From the NCBI GenBank assembly GCA_031180665.1, contig JAPSLP010000028.1, positions 1 to 64,000 on the forward strand: a stretch of DNA of 64,000 bases. Direction: 5' to 3'. The DNA is from Cupriavidus sp. (GTDB lineage: Bacteria; Pseudomonadota; Gammaproteobacteria; Burkholderiales; Burkholderiaceae). Positions 9,112 to 16,769 of this stretch are shown here, one piece after another. The number at the start of each line of letters is the position of its first letter. Position 1 is the stretch's first letter. A program made the translations under genes and the position numbers. The notes under the pieces are model-generated. The model made no database searches. It was not told where the DNA came from and saw only the letters and a list, made by a program, of their open reading frames with translations.

Positions 9112-9145
9112 AAAAAGGCCGCCATGCCATTGCAGCAGGGCGGCC
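9112..9145 (-). terminator. Terminator after argD
   Basis: On the minus strand, GGCCGCC (9145-9139) pairs with GGCGGCC (9123-9117) across a 15-base loop and is followed by a run of T (9116-9112). A second perfect hairpin, GGCCATCGG/CCGATGGCC (9154-9177), lies between it and the argD stop. Confidence 0.75.
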
Positions 9146-9189
9146 GTCTTCCAGGCCATCGGCGCAGGCCGATGGCCGAGGCGGAACGA

Positions 9190-10377
9190 TCAGGCCAGCG
9201 ACTTCAGCAGCGTCCGCAGCATGCCGATCATCTGATCGATTTCCTCGCGGGTCACGGTCAGTGCGGGCATGAAGCGCAGCAGGTTCGGACGGGGCGAATT
9301 GAGCAGCAGGCCGTCCGGCTGCATTTCGCGCGCCTGCTCGACCAGTTGCGGGCCAATGTCCTTGCCCAGCATCAGCGCACGCAGCAGGCCTTCGCCCCGT
9401 TCGCCGGCCAGGCCGAACTCGTTCGACAGGGCCAGCAACTGTTCGCGCAGATACGCGCCTTTCTCCTGCACCTGCTGCAGGAAGCCCGGCGCAAGCAGCT
9501 GCTCGAACACCGCGCTGCCGACCGCGCACATCAGCGGGTTGCCGTTGTACGTGCCGCCCTGGTCGCCGGCTTCGAAGCTCGCCACCTCGGCCTTGCACAA
9601 CAGGGCCGACAACGGCACGCCGCCACCGATACCCTTGCCCAGCGTCATGATGTCCGGTTCGACGTTCGACAGCTCATACGCGAACAGCGTGCCGCAGCGG
9701 GCGCAGCCGGCCTGCACCTCGTCGACGATGAACAGCAGCTTGTGCTTGTCGGCCAGCGCGCGCAGCCCTTGCATGAATTCGCGCGTGGCGGGCACCACGC
9801 CGCTCTCGCCCTGCACCGGTTCGAGCATGATGCCGACCGTCTTGTCGTTGATCAGCGCCTCGACCGAAGCAAGGTCGTTGAGCTGGGCCTTCGGGAAGCC
9901 CGGCACCTGCGGCGCGAAGATCGTGTCCCAGCCGGCCTTGCCGGACGCGCTCATGGTCGCCAGCGTGCGGCCATGGAAGCTGTGGTCCATCGTGATGATC
10001 TCGTAGGCGCCGTTCTTGTGCTTGCGTCCCCATTTGCGCGCCAGCTTGATCGCGCCCTCGTTGGCCTCCGCGCCACTGTTGGCGAAGAACACCTTGTCGA
10101 AGCAGCTGTTGTCGGTCAGCGTCTTGGCCAGCCGCAGCATCGGCTCGTTGTAGAAAGCCGGGCTCGGATTGATCAGCTTGCGGGCCTGCTCGTTCAGCGC
10201 GGCGATCATTCCCTCGTTGGAGTGGCCCAGGCAGTTGACGGCCCAGCCCTGCACGAAGTCCAGATAGCGCTTGCCCTGATGGTCCGTCAGCCACGAGCCC
10301 TTGCCCTCGGTGAAGACGAGCTCGGGCCGGTTGGTGATGTACATCAGCGATTGGACGGGATACTCAGCAAATGCCAT
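9190..10377 (-). CDS. argD: Acetylornithine aminotransferase (class III PLP enzyme)
   Basis: 395 residues from ATG 10377 ([22 protein letters not shown]). Fold-type I PLP aminotransferase: glycine-rich cofactor site [27 protein letters not shown], the Asp in [14 protein letters not shown], and the PLP lysine in [17 protein letters not shown] near 253. Length and the [28 protein letters not shown] start match ArgD, which transaminates N-acetylglutamate semialdehyde in arginine synthesis and can serve as DapC. Succinylornithine aminotransferase is the main alternative. Its own promoter, an Arg-rich leader peptide and an attenuator-like hairpin precede it, which supports an arginine role. Confidence 0.88.
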   Translation of the reverse strand: MAFAEYPVQSLMYITNRPELVFTEGKGSWLTDHQGKRYLDFVQGWAVNCLGHSNEGMIAALNEQARKLINPSPAFYNEPMLRLAKTLTDNSCFDKVFFANSGAEANEGAIKLARKWGRKHKNGAYEIITMDHSFHGRTLATMSASGKAGWDTIFAPQVPGFPKAQLNDLASVEALINDKTVGIMLEPVQGESGVVPATREFMQGLRALADKHKLLFIVDEVQAGCARCGTLFAYELSNVEPDIMTLGKGIGGGVPLSALLCKAEVASFEAGDQGGTYNGNPLMCAVGSAVFEQLLAPGFLQQVQEKGAYLREQLLALSNEFGLAGERGEGLLRALMLGKDIGPQLVEQAREMQPDGLLLNSPRPNLLRFMPALTVTREEIDQMIGMLRTLLKSLA

Positions 10378-10423
10378 GGCGGACTCCAGAGATCGGCAAA
10401 CAAGGTAAAGGGAAGGGCGGCAA

Positions 10424-10455
10424 AACAAAAAAGCCACGGGGATTGCCCGTGGCTT
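10424..10455 (-). terminator. Attenuator-like terminator in the argD leader
   Basis: On the minus strand a perfect 10-bp stem AAGCCACGGG/CCCGTGGCTT (10455-10446 with 10440-10431), five-base loop, followed by TTTT (10430-10427) and a further T-rich stretch. It lies 27 bases after the leader peptide stop and 46 before the argD start, the classic position of an attenuator. A partial antiterminator pairing of GGCTGA at the leader stop with TCAAGCC at the base of the stem is possible but not strong. Confidence 0.75.
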
Positions 10456-10482
10456 GATGACCTGAACAGACGCTGTCGACGG

Positions 10483-10548
10483 TCAGCCGCGTGGCACCCT
10501 GGCGGGATGCGACGTACGGAAGCTGCGTCGGATGTTGGCGTAGTTCAT
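10483..10548 (-). CDS. Putative arginine-rich leader peptide of argD
   Basis: 21 codons plus TGA, starting MNYANIRRSF. Arg occupies positions 7, 8, 11, 17 and 20 (CGA, CGC, CGT, AGG, CGC). Its ATG begins seven bases after the -10 box, so the A is the likely transcription start and the message would be leaderless; there is no room for a Shine-Dalgarno. Position between a strong promoter and a terminator hairpin ahead of an arginine biosynthesis gene suggests translation-coupled attenuation by arginine supply. Arg is common in random frames of GC-rich DNA, so composition alone is weak evidence. No family is recognised. Confidence 0.6.
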   Translation of the reverse strand: MNYANIRRSFRTSHPARVPRG

Positions 10549-10555
10549 GCGGCCA

Positions 10556-10584
10556 ACTATAAGACGCAGTCGCCCCAGTGTCAA
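10556..10584 (-). promoter_or_regulatory. Sigma-70 promoter of the argD leader
   Basis: Minus strand TTGACA (10584-10579), exactly 17 bases, TATAGT (10561-10556). This is a near-consensus promoter with ideal spacing, the best in the window. The predicted start is at about 10549-10548, the first base of the leader peptide ATG. Confidence 0.85.
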
Positions 10585-10701
10585 AGACGACGGTGGCGGT
10601 CCGGGTCGTCATTGTTGTTCTCGCGAAACGGTGGCGCGGTAAGCGGGCGGGGCCGGGCAAGGCGCGAACCGGGCCAGCCGGGCCGCGCCGCAAACCGTGG
10701 T

Positions 10702-11757
10702 TCAGGCCACCCCGGCCGGATGCATGTCGGCCTCGGAGGTGAACGAGTCGGCGAAGAACGCGTCCTCGTGCAGCGCGCACTGGGCGGTGAAGTCGCGCCG
10801 CGCCGAGTCGACCATCACCGGGGCGCCGCAGGCATAGACCTCGTGGCCGGACATATCCGGGTAGTCGGCCATCACGGCCTGGTGGACGAAGCCGGTGCGG
10901 CCGTCCCAGTCGTCCTCGGGCAGCGCGTCCGAGACCACCGGCACGTAGCGGAAGTTCGGCAGCTCGCGCGCCCACTGCTCGCACAGCGCGTGCATATAGA
11001 GATCGCGCGGGCGGCGGCCGCCCCAGTACAGCGTCATCGGCCGCGTGATGCCGGTGTAGGCCGCGTGCTCGACGATGGCCTTGATCGGCGCGAAGCCGGT
11101 GCCCGAGGCCAGCAGGATGATCGGCTTGTCGGAGTCCTCGCGCAGGAAGAAGCTGCCCAGCGGACCTTCGAAGCGCAGGATGTCGCGCTCCTTCATCGCC
11201 GGCTGGCCTTCGCGCGCGCCGAACACGTAGTCGGTGAAGGCGCCGCCCGGCATATGGCGGAAATGCAGTTCGATCGGACCTTCCTCGTGCGGCGGCGTGG
11301 CGATCGAATAGCTGCGGCGCTTGCCGTCGCGCAGCAGGAATTCGACGTACTGGCCGGCCAGGTATTGCAGGCGCTCGGTGGCCGGCAACTGCAGCCTGGC
11401 GACGATGACGTCCTCGGCCACGCGTTGGAGCGATTGCACGCGGCACGGCACCTTCTTGATCGGGATATCGCCGGCGCCATGGACTTCACGGCATTCGATG
11501 GTCACGTCCGAGGCCGCATTGGCGCAGCAGAACAGCGCGCGGCCCTCGGTCTTTTCCTGCGCGGTCAGCGCGGAGGCGGCATGGTCGCCCTGGACGATGT
11601 CGCCGGCGGTGACGCGGCCCTTGCACGAACCGCAGGCGCCGTTCTTGCAGCCGTAGGGCAGCCCGATGCCTTGACGCAGCGCCGCCGACAGGATGGTTTC
11701 GTTCGCTTCCGCTTCGAATTGGCGGCCGCTCGGCAGCACGGTTACTTGATAAGCCAT
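10702..11757 (-). CDS. 2Fe-2S ferredoxin-NAD(P)H flavin reductase (CDP-6-deoxy-delta-3,4-glucoseen reductase-like)
   Basis: 351 residues, start MAYQVTVLPSGRQF at ATG 11757. Three modules in order: a plant-type 2Fe-2S ferredoxin (about 1-95, cysteines in YGCKNGACGSCKG and LFCCANA), an FAD-binding barrel (RRSYSIATPP) and an NAD(P)-binding domain (LLASGTGFAPIKAI). It moves electrons from NAD(P)H through flavin and iron-sulfur to an unknown acceptor. The glucoseen reductase name is a family label; no deoxysugar genes are nearby, so that activity is unlikely. Its start is only 9 bases from the divergent epimerase start. Confidence 0.88.
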   Translation of the reverse strand: MAYQVTVLPSGRQFEAEANETILSAALRQGIGLPYGCKNGACGSCKGRVTAGDIVQGDHAASALTAQEKTEGRALFCCANAASDVTIECREVHGAGDIPIKKVPCRVQSLQRVAEDVIVARLQLPATERLQYLAGQYVEFLLRDGKRRSYSIATPPHEEGPIELHFRHMPGGAFTDYVFGAREGQPAMKERDILRFEGPLGSFFLREDSDKPIILLASGTGFAPIKAIVEHAAYTGITRPMTLYWGGRRPRDLYMHALCEQWARELPNFRYVPVVSDALPEDDWDGRTGFVHQAVMADYPDMSGHEVYACGAPVMVDSARRDFTAQCALHEDAFFADSFTSEADMHPAGVA

Positions 11758-11766
11758 AATCTCTCG

Positions 11767-12732
11767 ATGAGCAAAGATCTGTCGCCACCCCGTCTGGCCC
11801 GCCCGCGATTGCTGATCGTGGGTTGTGGGGACGTAGGCATGCGTTGCCTGCAAATGCTTGCCCCGCGCTGGCGCGTGTTCGCCGTGACCTCGCAGCCCGG
11901 CCGCGTGGCGGCCTTGCGGGCGGCGGGCGCGGTGCCGCTGGTGGCGAACCTGGACGAGCCAGGCACGCTGGAGCGGCTGGGCGGCCTGGCCGATCGCGTG
12001 TTGCACCTGGCGCCGCCGCCGGCGCGCGGCGATGACGATCCACGTACCGTTGCCCTGTTGCGGGCGCTGCGACGCCGCGCATGGCGCCGCCCCGCGCGGG
12101 AACCCCGCATTCTACCCGAGCGGCCCGGACGGGGGACCGGCTTGGCCGGCGGCGGTCGCGCGCCGGCGCTGGTCTACGCCAGCACCAGCGGCGTCTATGG
12201 CGACCGTGGCGGCGCGCGCATCGGCGAGGCCCAGCCGGTACGGCCGCAGACCCCCCGGGCACGCCGCCGCGTGGCTGCCGAGCGGGCGGTGCGGGGCTTC
12301 GGCCGCGCCAGTGGCTGGCGCGCCAGCATCGTGCGGATTCCCGGCATCTACGCTGCGGACCGGCTGCCGGTGGCGCGCCTGCTCAAGGGCACGCCGGCGC
12401 TGGTGCGAGAGGACGACGTCTACACCAACCACATCCACGCCGACGACCTGGCCCGCGCCATGGTCGCCGCGCTGCTGCGCGGGCGGCCGCAGCGGGTCGT
12501 CCATGCCAGCGACGACAGCGAACTGCGCATGGCCGACTACTTCGATCTGGTGGCCGACCGGCGCGGACTGCCGCGGCCGCCCCGGCTGTCGCGCGAGCAG
12601 ATCCGCGCGGCTGTCGAGCCCGCGCTGCTGAGCTTCATGAGCGAATCGCGCCGGCTCGAGAACGCGCGGCTCAAGCGCGAATTGCGGCTGCGGTTGCGCT
12701 ATCCGACGGTTCACCACTTCTTCGAGACCTGA
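11767..12732 (+). CDS. NAD-dependent epimerase/dehydratase, YeeZ-like
   Basis: 321 residues from ATG 11767. Rossmann motif LLIVGCGDVGMRC near 15-27 and a YASTSGVYGD segment typical of atypical short-chain dehydrogenases related to YeeZ. A variable Arg/Pro-rich stretch (about 98-125) interrupts the core. The catalytic Tyr-x3-Lys of classical SDRs is not evident (the later segment reads PRARRRVAAERAV), so it may only bind NAD. Substrate unknown. The divergent start-to-start spacing with the flavin reductase means its promoter must lie inside the neighbour's coding region. Confidence 0.72.
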   Translation: MSKDLSPPRLARPRLLIVGCGDVGMRCLQMLAPRWRVFAVTSQPGRVAALRAAGAVPLVANLDEPGTLERLGGLADRVLHLAPPPARGDDDPRTVALLRALRRRAWRRPAREPRILPERPGRGTGLAGGGRAPALVYASTSGVYGDRGGARIGEAQPVRPQTPRARRRVAAERAVRGFGRASGWRASIVRIPGIYAADRLPVARLLKGTPALVREDDVYTNHIHADDLARAMVAALLRGRPQRVVHASDDSELRMADYFDLVADRRGLPRPPRLSREQIRAAVEPALLSFMSESRRLENARLKRELRLRLRYPTVHHFFET

Positions 12733-12792
12733 CGCCCGCGGCCAGCCCGTGCCGGCGATGGCATGGCGATTGCGTCCTTCCGCTCTGCCATC

Positions 12793-12804
12793 CTGTCTAT
12801 ACAG
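12793..12804. promoter_or_regulatory. HutC-type operator 1
   Basis: CTGTCTATACAG, the exact reverse complement of the site at 16749-16760 and close to the HutC core TGTATATACA. It lies 60 bases after the epimerase gene and about 210 bases upstream of operator 2; the pair could permit looping by the repressor. Confidence 0.7.
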
Positions 12805-13011
12805 CATCTTGGGGCACGATGCCCGCAGGCCGTGCGGCCTGGTCCCCAGCTTGGTGCGGGATACCGAACCGCCTGTTCACTGAAGGCGCTGCCGGCACCT
12901 CCAATCTCCCGTTATCGCTTTCCCTATCAGGGTTTGCGAGGAGCGGTCGGGATCCGCGGCTGTCGTTGGAGGCGTCCCGACCGCGACGCGCTGCAGTGAC
13001 GTTTCGTTGCC

Positions 13012-13040
13012 TTGACTTGTATATACAGGATTGCTACATT
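13012..13040 (+). promoter_or_regulatory. Promoter of the hut importer with HutC operator 2 in its spacer
   Basis: TTGACT (13012-13017), 17 bases, TACATT (13035-13040). The spacer contains TTGTATATACAG (13017-13028), a near-perfect match to the HutC palindrome TTGTATATACAA, so a bound repressor would block RNA polymerase. This should make the importer and hutC itself inducible by urocanate, the known HutC ligand. Confidence 0.8.
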
Positions 13041-13137
13041 GCCCGGAAACCGACCGGCGCCCCGACCGAGGACGCCGGCACGACCCGGGCGGGCCGCCAG
13101 CCGGCGGCGTCGTTCGCGATACCAAAGGAGCCAAACA

Positions 13138-14127
13138 GTGCAGATGCAGAAGCGGAAGTTGGGGAATCGAGGGGGCGCCGGCCGTGCGCTCGGTTGGCTG
13201 GCCACGCTGGCGCTGGCCGCCGGGTCCGGCGCGGTCCAGGCACAGCAGACCACCAAGGTGACGCTGGGCATGAGCGGCTGGACCGGCTTCGCGCCGCTGA
13301 CGCTGGCCGCCAAGGCCGGCATCTTCGAGAAGCACGGCGTCGACGTCGACATCAAGATGATTCCGCAGAAGGACCGCCATCTGGCGCTGGCCTCTGGCGC
13401 GATCCAGTGCGCCGCGACCACGGTGGAAACGCACGTGGCGTGGAACGCCAACGGCGTGCCGATCACGCAGATCGTTCAGCTCGACAAGTCCTACGGCGCC
13501 GACGGGCTGGCGGTGCGCAACGACGTCAAGACCTTCGCCGACCTGAAGGGCAAGACCATCGGCGTCGATGCGCCGGGGACCGCGCCGTATTTCGGGCTGG
13601 CCTGGATGCTGAAGAAGAACGGCATGACCATCAAGGACGTCAAGACCACCACGCTGTCGCCGCAGGCGGCCGCGCAGGCCTTCGTCTCTGGCCAGAACGA
13701 TGCCGCGATGACCTACGAGCCGTATCTGTCGACCGTGCGGCAGAACCCGGAGAAGGGCAAGATCCTCGCCACCACGCTCGACTATCCGATGGTGATGGAC
13801 ACGCTCGGCTGCGCGCCGAAATGGTTGAAGGAGAACCCCAAGGCCGCGCAGGCGCTGGTCGACGGCTACTTCGAGGCGCTCGAGATGATCCGCAAGGATC
13901 CGGCCAAGTCCAACGAGATCATGGGCGCGGCCGTCAAGCAGACCGGCGAGCAGTTCGCCAAATCGTCCTCGTATCTGCGCTGGCAGGACCGCGAGGCCAA
14001 CCGCAAGTTCTTCGCCGGCGAGTTGGCGCAGTTCAGCAAGGAGGCCGCCGCGGTGCTGCTCGAGATCGGCGTGATCCGCCAGGTGCCGGACGTGACGGCG
14101 CTGTACGACCCCCGGTTCATCCGCTGA
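13138..14127 (+). CDS. NitT/TauT-type ABC transporter substrate-binding protein in the hut cluster
   Basis: 329 residues from GTG 13138, preferred over ATG 13144 because AAGGAG (13125-13130) is seven bases away. Signal peptide of about 37 residues ends AVQA before QQTTKVTLGMSGWTGFAPLTLAAKAGIF, the typical start of the SsuA/ThiY/NMT1-like binding fold. It is periplasmic. The family carries sulfonates, nitrate, pyrimidine precursors and amino acids; location in a HutC-controlled operon points to histidine, urocanate or another imidazole. That substrate is an inference. Confidence 0.85.
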   Translation: MQMQKRKLGNRGGAGRALGWLATLALAAGSGAVQAQQTTKVTLGMSGWTGFAPLTLAAKAGIFEKHGVDVDIKMIPQKDRHLALASGAIQCAATTVETHVAWNANGVPITQIVQLDKSYGADGLAVRNDVKTFADLKGKTIGVDAPGTAPYFGLAWMLKKNGMTIKDVKTTTLSPQAAAQAFVSGQNDAAMTYEPYLSTVRQNPEKGKILATTLDYPMVMDTLGCAPKWLKENPKAAQALVDGYFEALEMIRKDPAKSNEIMGAAVKQTGEQFAKSSSYLRWQDREANRKFFAGELAQFSKEAAAVLLEIGVIRQVPDVTALYDPRFIR

Positions 14128-14142
14128 GCGGCAGGAGTAGCG

Positions 14143-15027
14143 ATGACACAACCGTTGCACGCCGATTCGCTGCGGGCCGTCGCGCCCGACAGCCCGGCGA
14201 CCGCCCGGACGATGCCGGCCGCGCCGCGTGCGCGCCGGATGCATCCGTGGCTGACGCCGCTGACCCCGGTCTCGCCGCGCACCCGCTGGGTGCTGGGCCT
14301 GGGCTTTTTCGTGCTGTTCTTCGCCGTCTGGGGCGCGGTGACGCTGGGCGGCCTGGTGCCGCCGACCTTCCTCGCCGATCCGATGACGATGGCGCGCGAA
14401 GCGTGGCTGCTGTTTGCCGAGTATGGCTTTCTGGGCGACATCGGCATGACCGTCTGGCGCGTGCTGGGCGGCTTCGTGCTGGCCGCGGTGCTGGCGGTGC
14501 CGCTCGGCATCCTGATGGGCGCGTACAAGGCCGCCGAAGCCTTCTTCGAGCCCTTCGTCTCGTTCTGCCGCTACCTGCCGGCCTCGGCCTTCATTCCGCT
14601 GCTGATCCTGTGGGCCGGCATCGGCGAGACGCAGAAGCTGCTGGTGATCTTCATCGGCTCGTTCTTCCAGATCGTGCTGATGGTCGCCGTGACGGTGGGC
14701 GGCGCGCGCCGCGACCTGGTCGAGGCGGCCTACACGCTGGGCGCCAATAGCGCCGGCATCGTCAAGCGCGTGCTGATTCCCGGCGCCGCGCCGGGCATCG
14801 CGGAAATCCTGCGGCTCGTGCTGGGCTGGGCCTGGACCTATGTGATCGTCGCCGAGCTGATCGGGTCGTCGTCCGGCATCGGCCACATGATCACCGACAG
14901 CCAGGCACTGCTCAATACCGGGCAGATCATCTTCGGCATCATCGTGATCGGCTGCATCGGCCTGGTCTCGGACCTGCTGTTCAAGCTCGCCAACCAGCGG
15001 CTGTTTCCGTGGAGCACCATCCAATGA
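14143..15027 (+). CDS. NitT/TauT-type ABC transporter permease
   Basis: 294 residues, ATG at 14143 with AGGAG upstream. After a hydrophilic N-terminal tail (about 1-45) come around six membrane helices with the BPD_transp_1 EAA-like segment EAAYTLGANSAGIVKRVLIPGAAPGI. Forms the channel for the preceding binding protein. Its TGA overlaps the ATG of the ATPase gene (ATGA), implying translational coupling. Confidence 0.9.
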   Translation: MTQPLHADSLRAVAPDSPATARTMPAAPRARRMHPWLTPLTPVSPRTRWVLGLGFFVLFFAVWGAVTLGGLVPPTFLADPMTMAREAWLLFAEYGFLGDIGMTVWRVLGGFVLAAVLAVPLGILMGAYKAAEAFFEPFVSFCRYLPASAFIPLLILWAGIGETQKLLVIFIGSFFQIVLMVAVTVGGARRDLVEAAYTLGANSAGIVKRVLIPGAAPGIAEILRLVLGWAWTYVIVAELIGSSSGIGHMITDSQALLNTGQIIFGIIVIGCIGLVSDLLFKLANQRLFPWSTIQ

Positions 15028-15803
15028 GCGCGCTGTCGATCCAGCAGGTGTCGCGCACCTTCGTCAATCCACGGGGCGGCCAGACCCAGGCCTTGCTGCC
15101 GGTGGACTTCGAGGTCCGCGAGAACGACTTCGTCACCATCCTCGGGCCGTCCGGCTGTGGAAAATCGACGCTGCTGCGCATCGTCGCCGGCCTGGACACG
15201 CCGACCTCGGGCCGCGTGCTGCTCGACGGCGAGCCGGTCACCGGCCCCGGCGCGGACCGCGGCATGGTGTTCCAGTCCTATACGCTGTTCCCGTGGCTGA
15301 CGATCGAGCAGAACGTCCGCTTCGGCCTGCGCGAGCGCGGCATGAGCCTTGCCGAGCAACGCGAGCGCAGCGATTTCTTCATTGCCCGCGTGGGGCTGCG
15401 CGGCTTCGAGCATCACTACCCGAAGCAGCTGTCGGGCGGCATGCAGCAGCGCACCGCGATCGCCCGCGCGCTGGCCAACGATCCGAAGATCCTGCTGCTC
15501 GACGAGCCGTTCGGCGCGCTCGACAACCAGACCCGCGTGCTGATGCAGGAACTGCTGCTGGGCATCTGGGAGAGCGCGCGCAAGACGGTGCTGTTCGTCA
15601 CGCACGATATCGACGAGGCGATCTTCATGGCCAACCGGGTTGCGGTATTCTCTGCGCGGCCCGGACGGATCAAGACCGAGATCGCCGTCGACTTCGCCCA
15701 TCCGCGCCACTACACCATCAAGACTTCGCCGGAATTCTCGGCGTTGAAGGCGCGGCTGACCGAAGAGATCCGTACCGAGGCAATGGCCTCGGCCGAGCAT
15801 TGA
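15024..15803 (+). CDS. NitT/TauT-type ABC transporter ATP-binding protein
   Basis: 259 residues from the ATG overlapping the permease stop. Walker [13 protein letters not shown]-loop [13 protein letters not shown], signature [15 protein letters not shown], Walker [16 protein letters not shown] and switch His in [11 protein letters not shown]. Standard SsuB/TauB-like ATPase. Third component of the importer; hutC follows 52 bases later. Confidence 0.92.
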   Translation: MSALSIQQVSRTFVNPRGGQTQALLPVDFEVRENDFVTILGPSGCGKSTLLRIVAGLDTPTSGRVLLDGEPVTGPGADRGMVFQSYTLFPWLTIEQNVRFGLRERGMSLAEQRERSDFFIARVGLRGFEHHYPKQLSGGMQQRTAIARALANDPKILLLDEPFGALDNQTRVLMQELLLGIWESARKTVLFVTHDIDEAIFMANRVAVFSARPGRIKTEIAVDFAHPRHYTIKTSPEFSALKARLTEEIRTEAMASAEH

Positions 15804-15855
15804 GCCGGCCAATGTCGCCCACCGACGCGCGCATCGACCCACGCCACCACCGACC

Positions 15856-16653
15856 ATGACCGTAGAAGCCGGCACCCGCCGCCCCGCCACCCGTCCCGAC
15901 GCCAACGGCCACCGCCCGTCGCCCGATGCCACGCCGACCGCGCTGTACCAGCAGGTCAAGGAGTACATCGCGCGCCAGATCCAGAGCGGTGCCTGGCAGC
16001 CGGGCGATCGCGTGCCGTCCGAGCAGGAGCTGGTCAACCGCTTCGCCGTGTCGCGCATGACGGTCAACCGCGCGCTGCGCGAACTGGCCGAGCAGGGCAG
16101 GGTGGTACGCGTGGCGGGCGTCGGCACCTTCGTCGCCGAGCACAAGCCGCAGTCGACGCTGCTGTCGGTCGTCAATCTGCAGGACGAGATCCGCATGCGC
16201 GGGCACGACTACGCCTGCGACGTGATCCTGGTCGAGCGCGCCTCGGCCTCGATCGAGGTGGCGGCGGCGCTGGACCTGCGCACCGGCGAGTCCGTCTTCC
16301 ACTCGGTGTGCGTGCATCGCGAGGACGGCGTGCCGGTGCAGCTCGAAGATCGCTACGTGAATCCGCGCGTGGCGCCCGACTTCATCAACCAGGACTTCAG
16401 CGGCGTCAAGCCGGGCGAATACCTGCTGCGGCACGTGCCCTACGACCAGGTGGAACACGTGGTGGACGCGGTCGCGGCGACGCCGGAGCAGGCCAGCCAG
16501 CTGGAGATGCCGGTGACCCAGCCCTGCCTGCTGCTGACGCGGCGCACGTGGACCGCCGGCACGCCGGTGACTTTCGTGCGCTGCCTGCATCCGGGCAACC
16601 GTTATCGCCTCGGCAGCCGTTTCCGTGCCGATGGCAATCCGGCGTTCGGCTAG
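15856..16653 (+). CDS. hutC: Histidine utilisation repressor HutC (GntR/HutC family)
   Basis: 265 residues. Winged-helix GntR domain at about 32-98 (YQQVKEYIARQIQSGAWQ, EQELVNRFAVSRMTVNRAL) then a UTRA ligand domain with FHSVCVHREDGVPVQLEDRYVN. HutC binds TGTATATACA-like palindromes and is released by urocanate in characterised Pseudomonas and Klebsiella systems. Such sites flank this gene on both sides (12793, 13017, 16749), so it should control both its own importer operon and hutH onward. Confidence 0.95.
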   Translation: MTVEAGTRRPATRPDANGHRPSPDATPTALYQQVKEYIARQIQSGAWQPGDRVPSEQELVNRFAVSRMTVNRALRELAEQGRVVRVAGVGTFVAEHKPQSTLLSVVNLQDEIRMRGHDYACDVILVERASASIEVAAALDLRTGESVFHSVCVHREDGVPVQLEDRYVNPRVAPDFINQDFSGVKPGEYLLRHVPYDQVEHVVDAVAATPEQASQLEMPVTQPCLLLTRRTWTAGTPVTFVRCLHPGNRYRLGSRFRADGNPAFG

Positions 16654-16748
16654 CGTCGCGCCCCGCGGCCCGGCCGCCGTCCCAACCGAACGCTTTCGCA
16701 CCTGACTTCGATCCCGATTCGACCTAAGCTGATTTAAGCCGTACCAAG

Positions 16749-16760
16749 CTGTATAGACAG
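16749..16760. promoter_or_regulatory. HutC-type operator 3, immediately upstream of hutH
   Basis: CTGTATAGACAG ends nine bases before the hutH ATG. The only Shine-Dalgarno candidate, AGGA (16759-16762), overlaps its right edge, so repressor binding would cover the region of transcription or early elongation. No convincing -35/-10 pair was found around it. Confidence 0.72.
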
Positions 16761-16769
16761 GACCATACA

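Noticed and set aside
9094..12732. A very long plus-strand open frame (over 1200 codons) across argD, the flavin reductase and the epimerase
   Set aside because: Only its last 321 codons are a real gene. The rest is antisense to well-supported genes and has the Arg/Gln/Ala-rich composition of GC-rich shadow frames.
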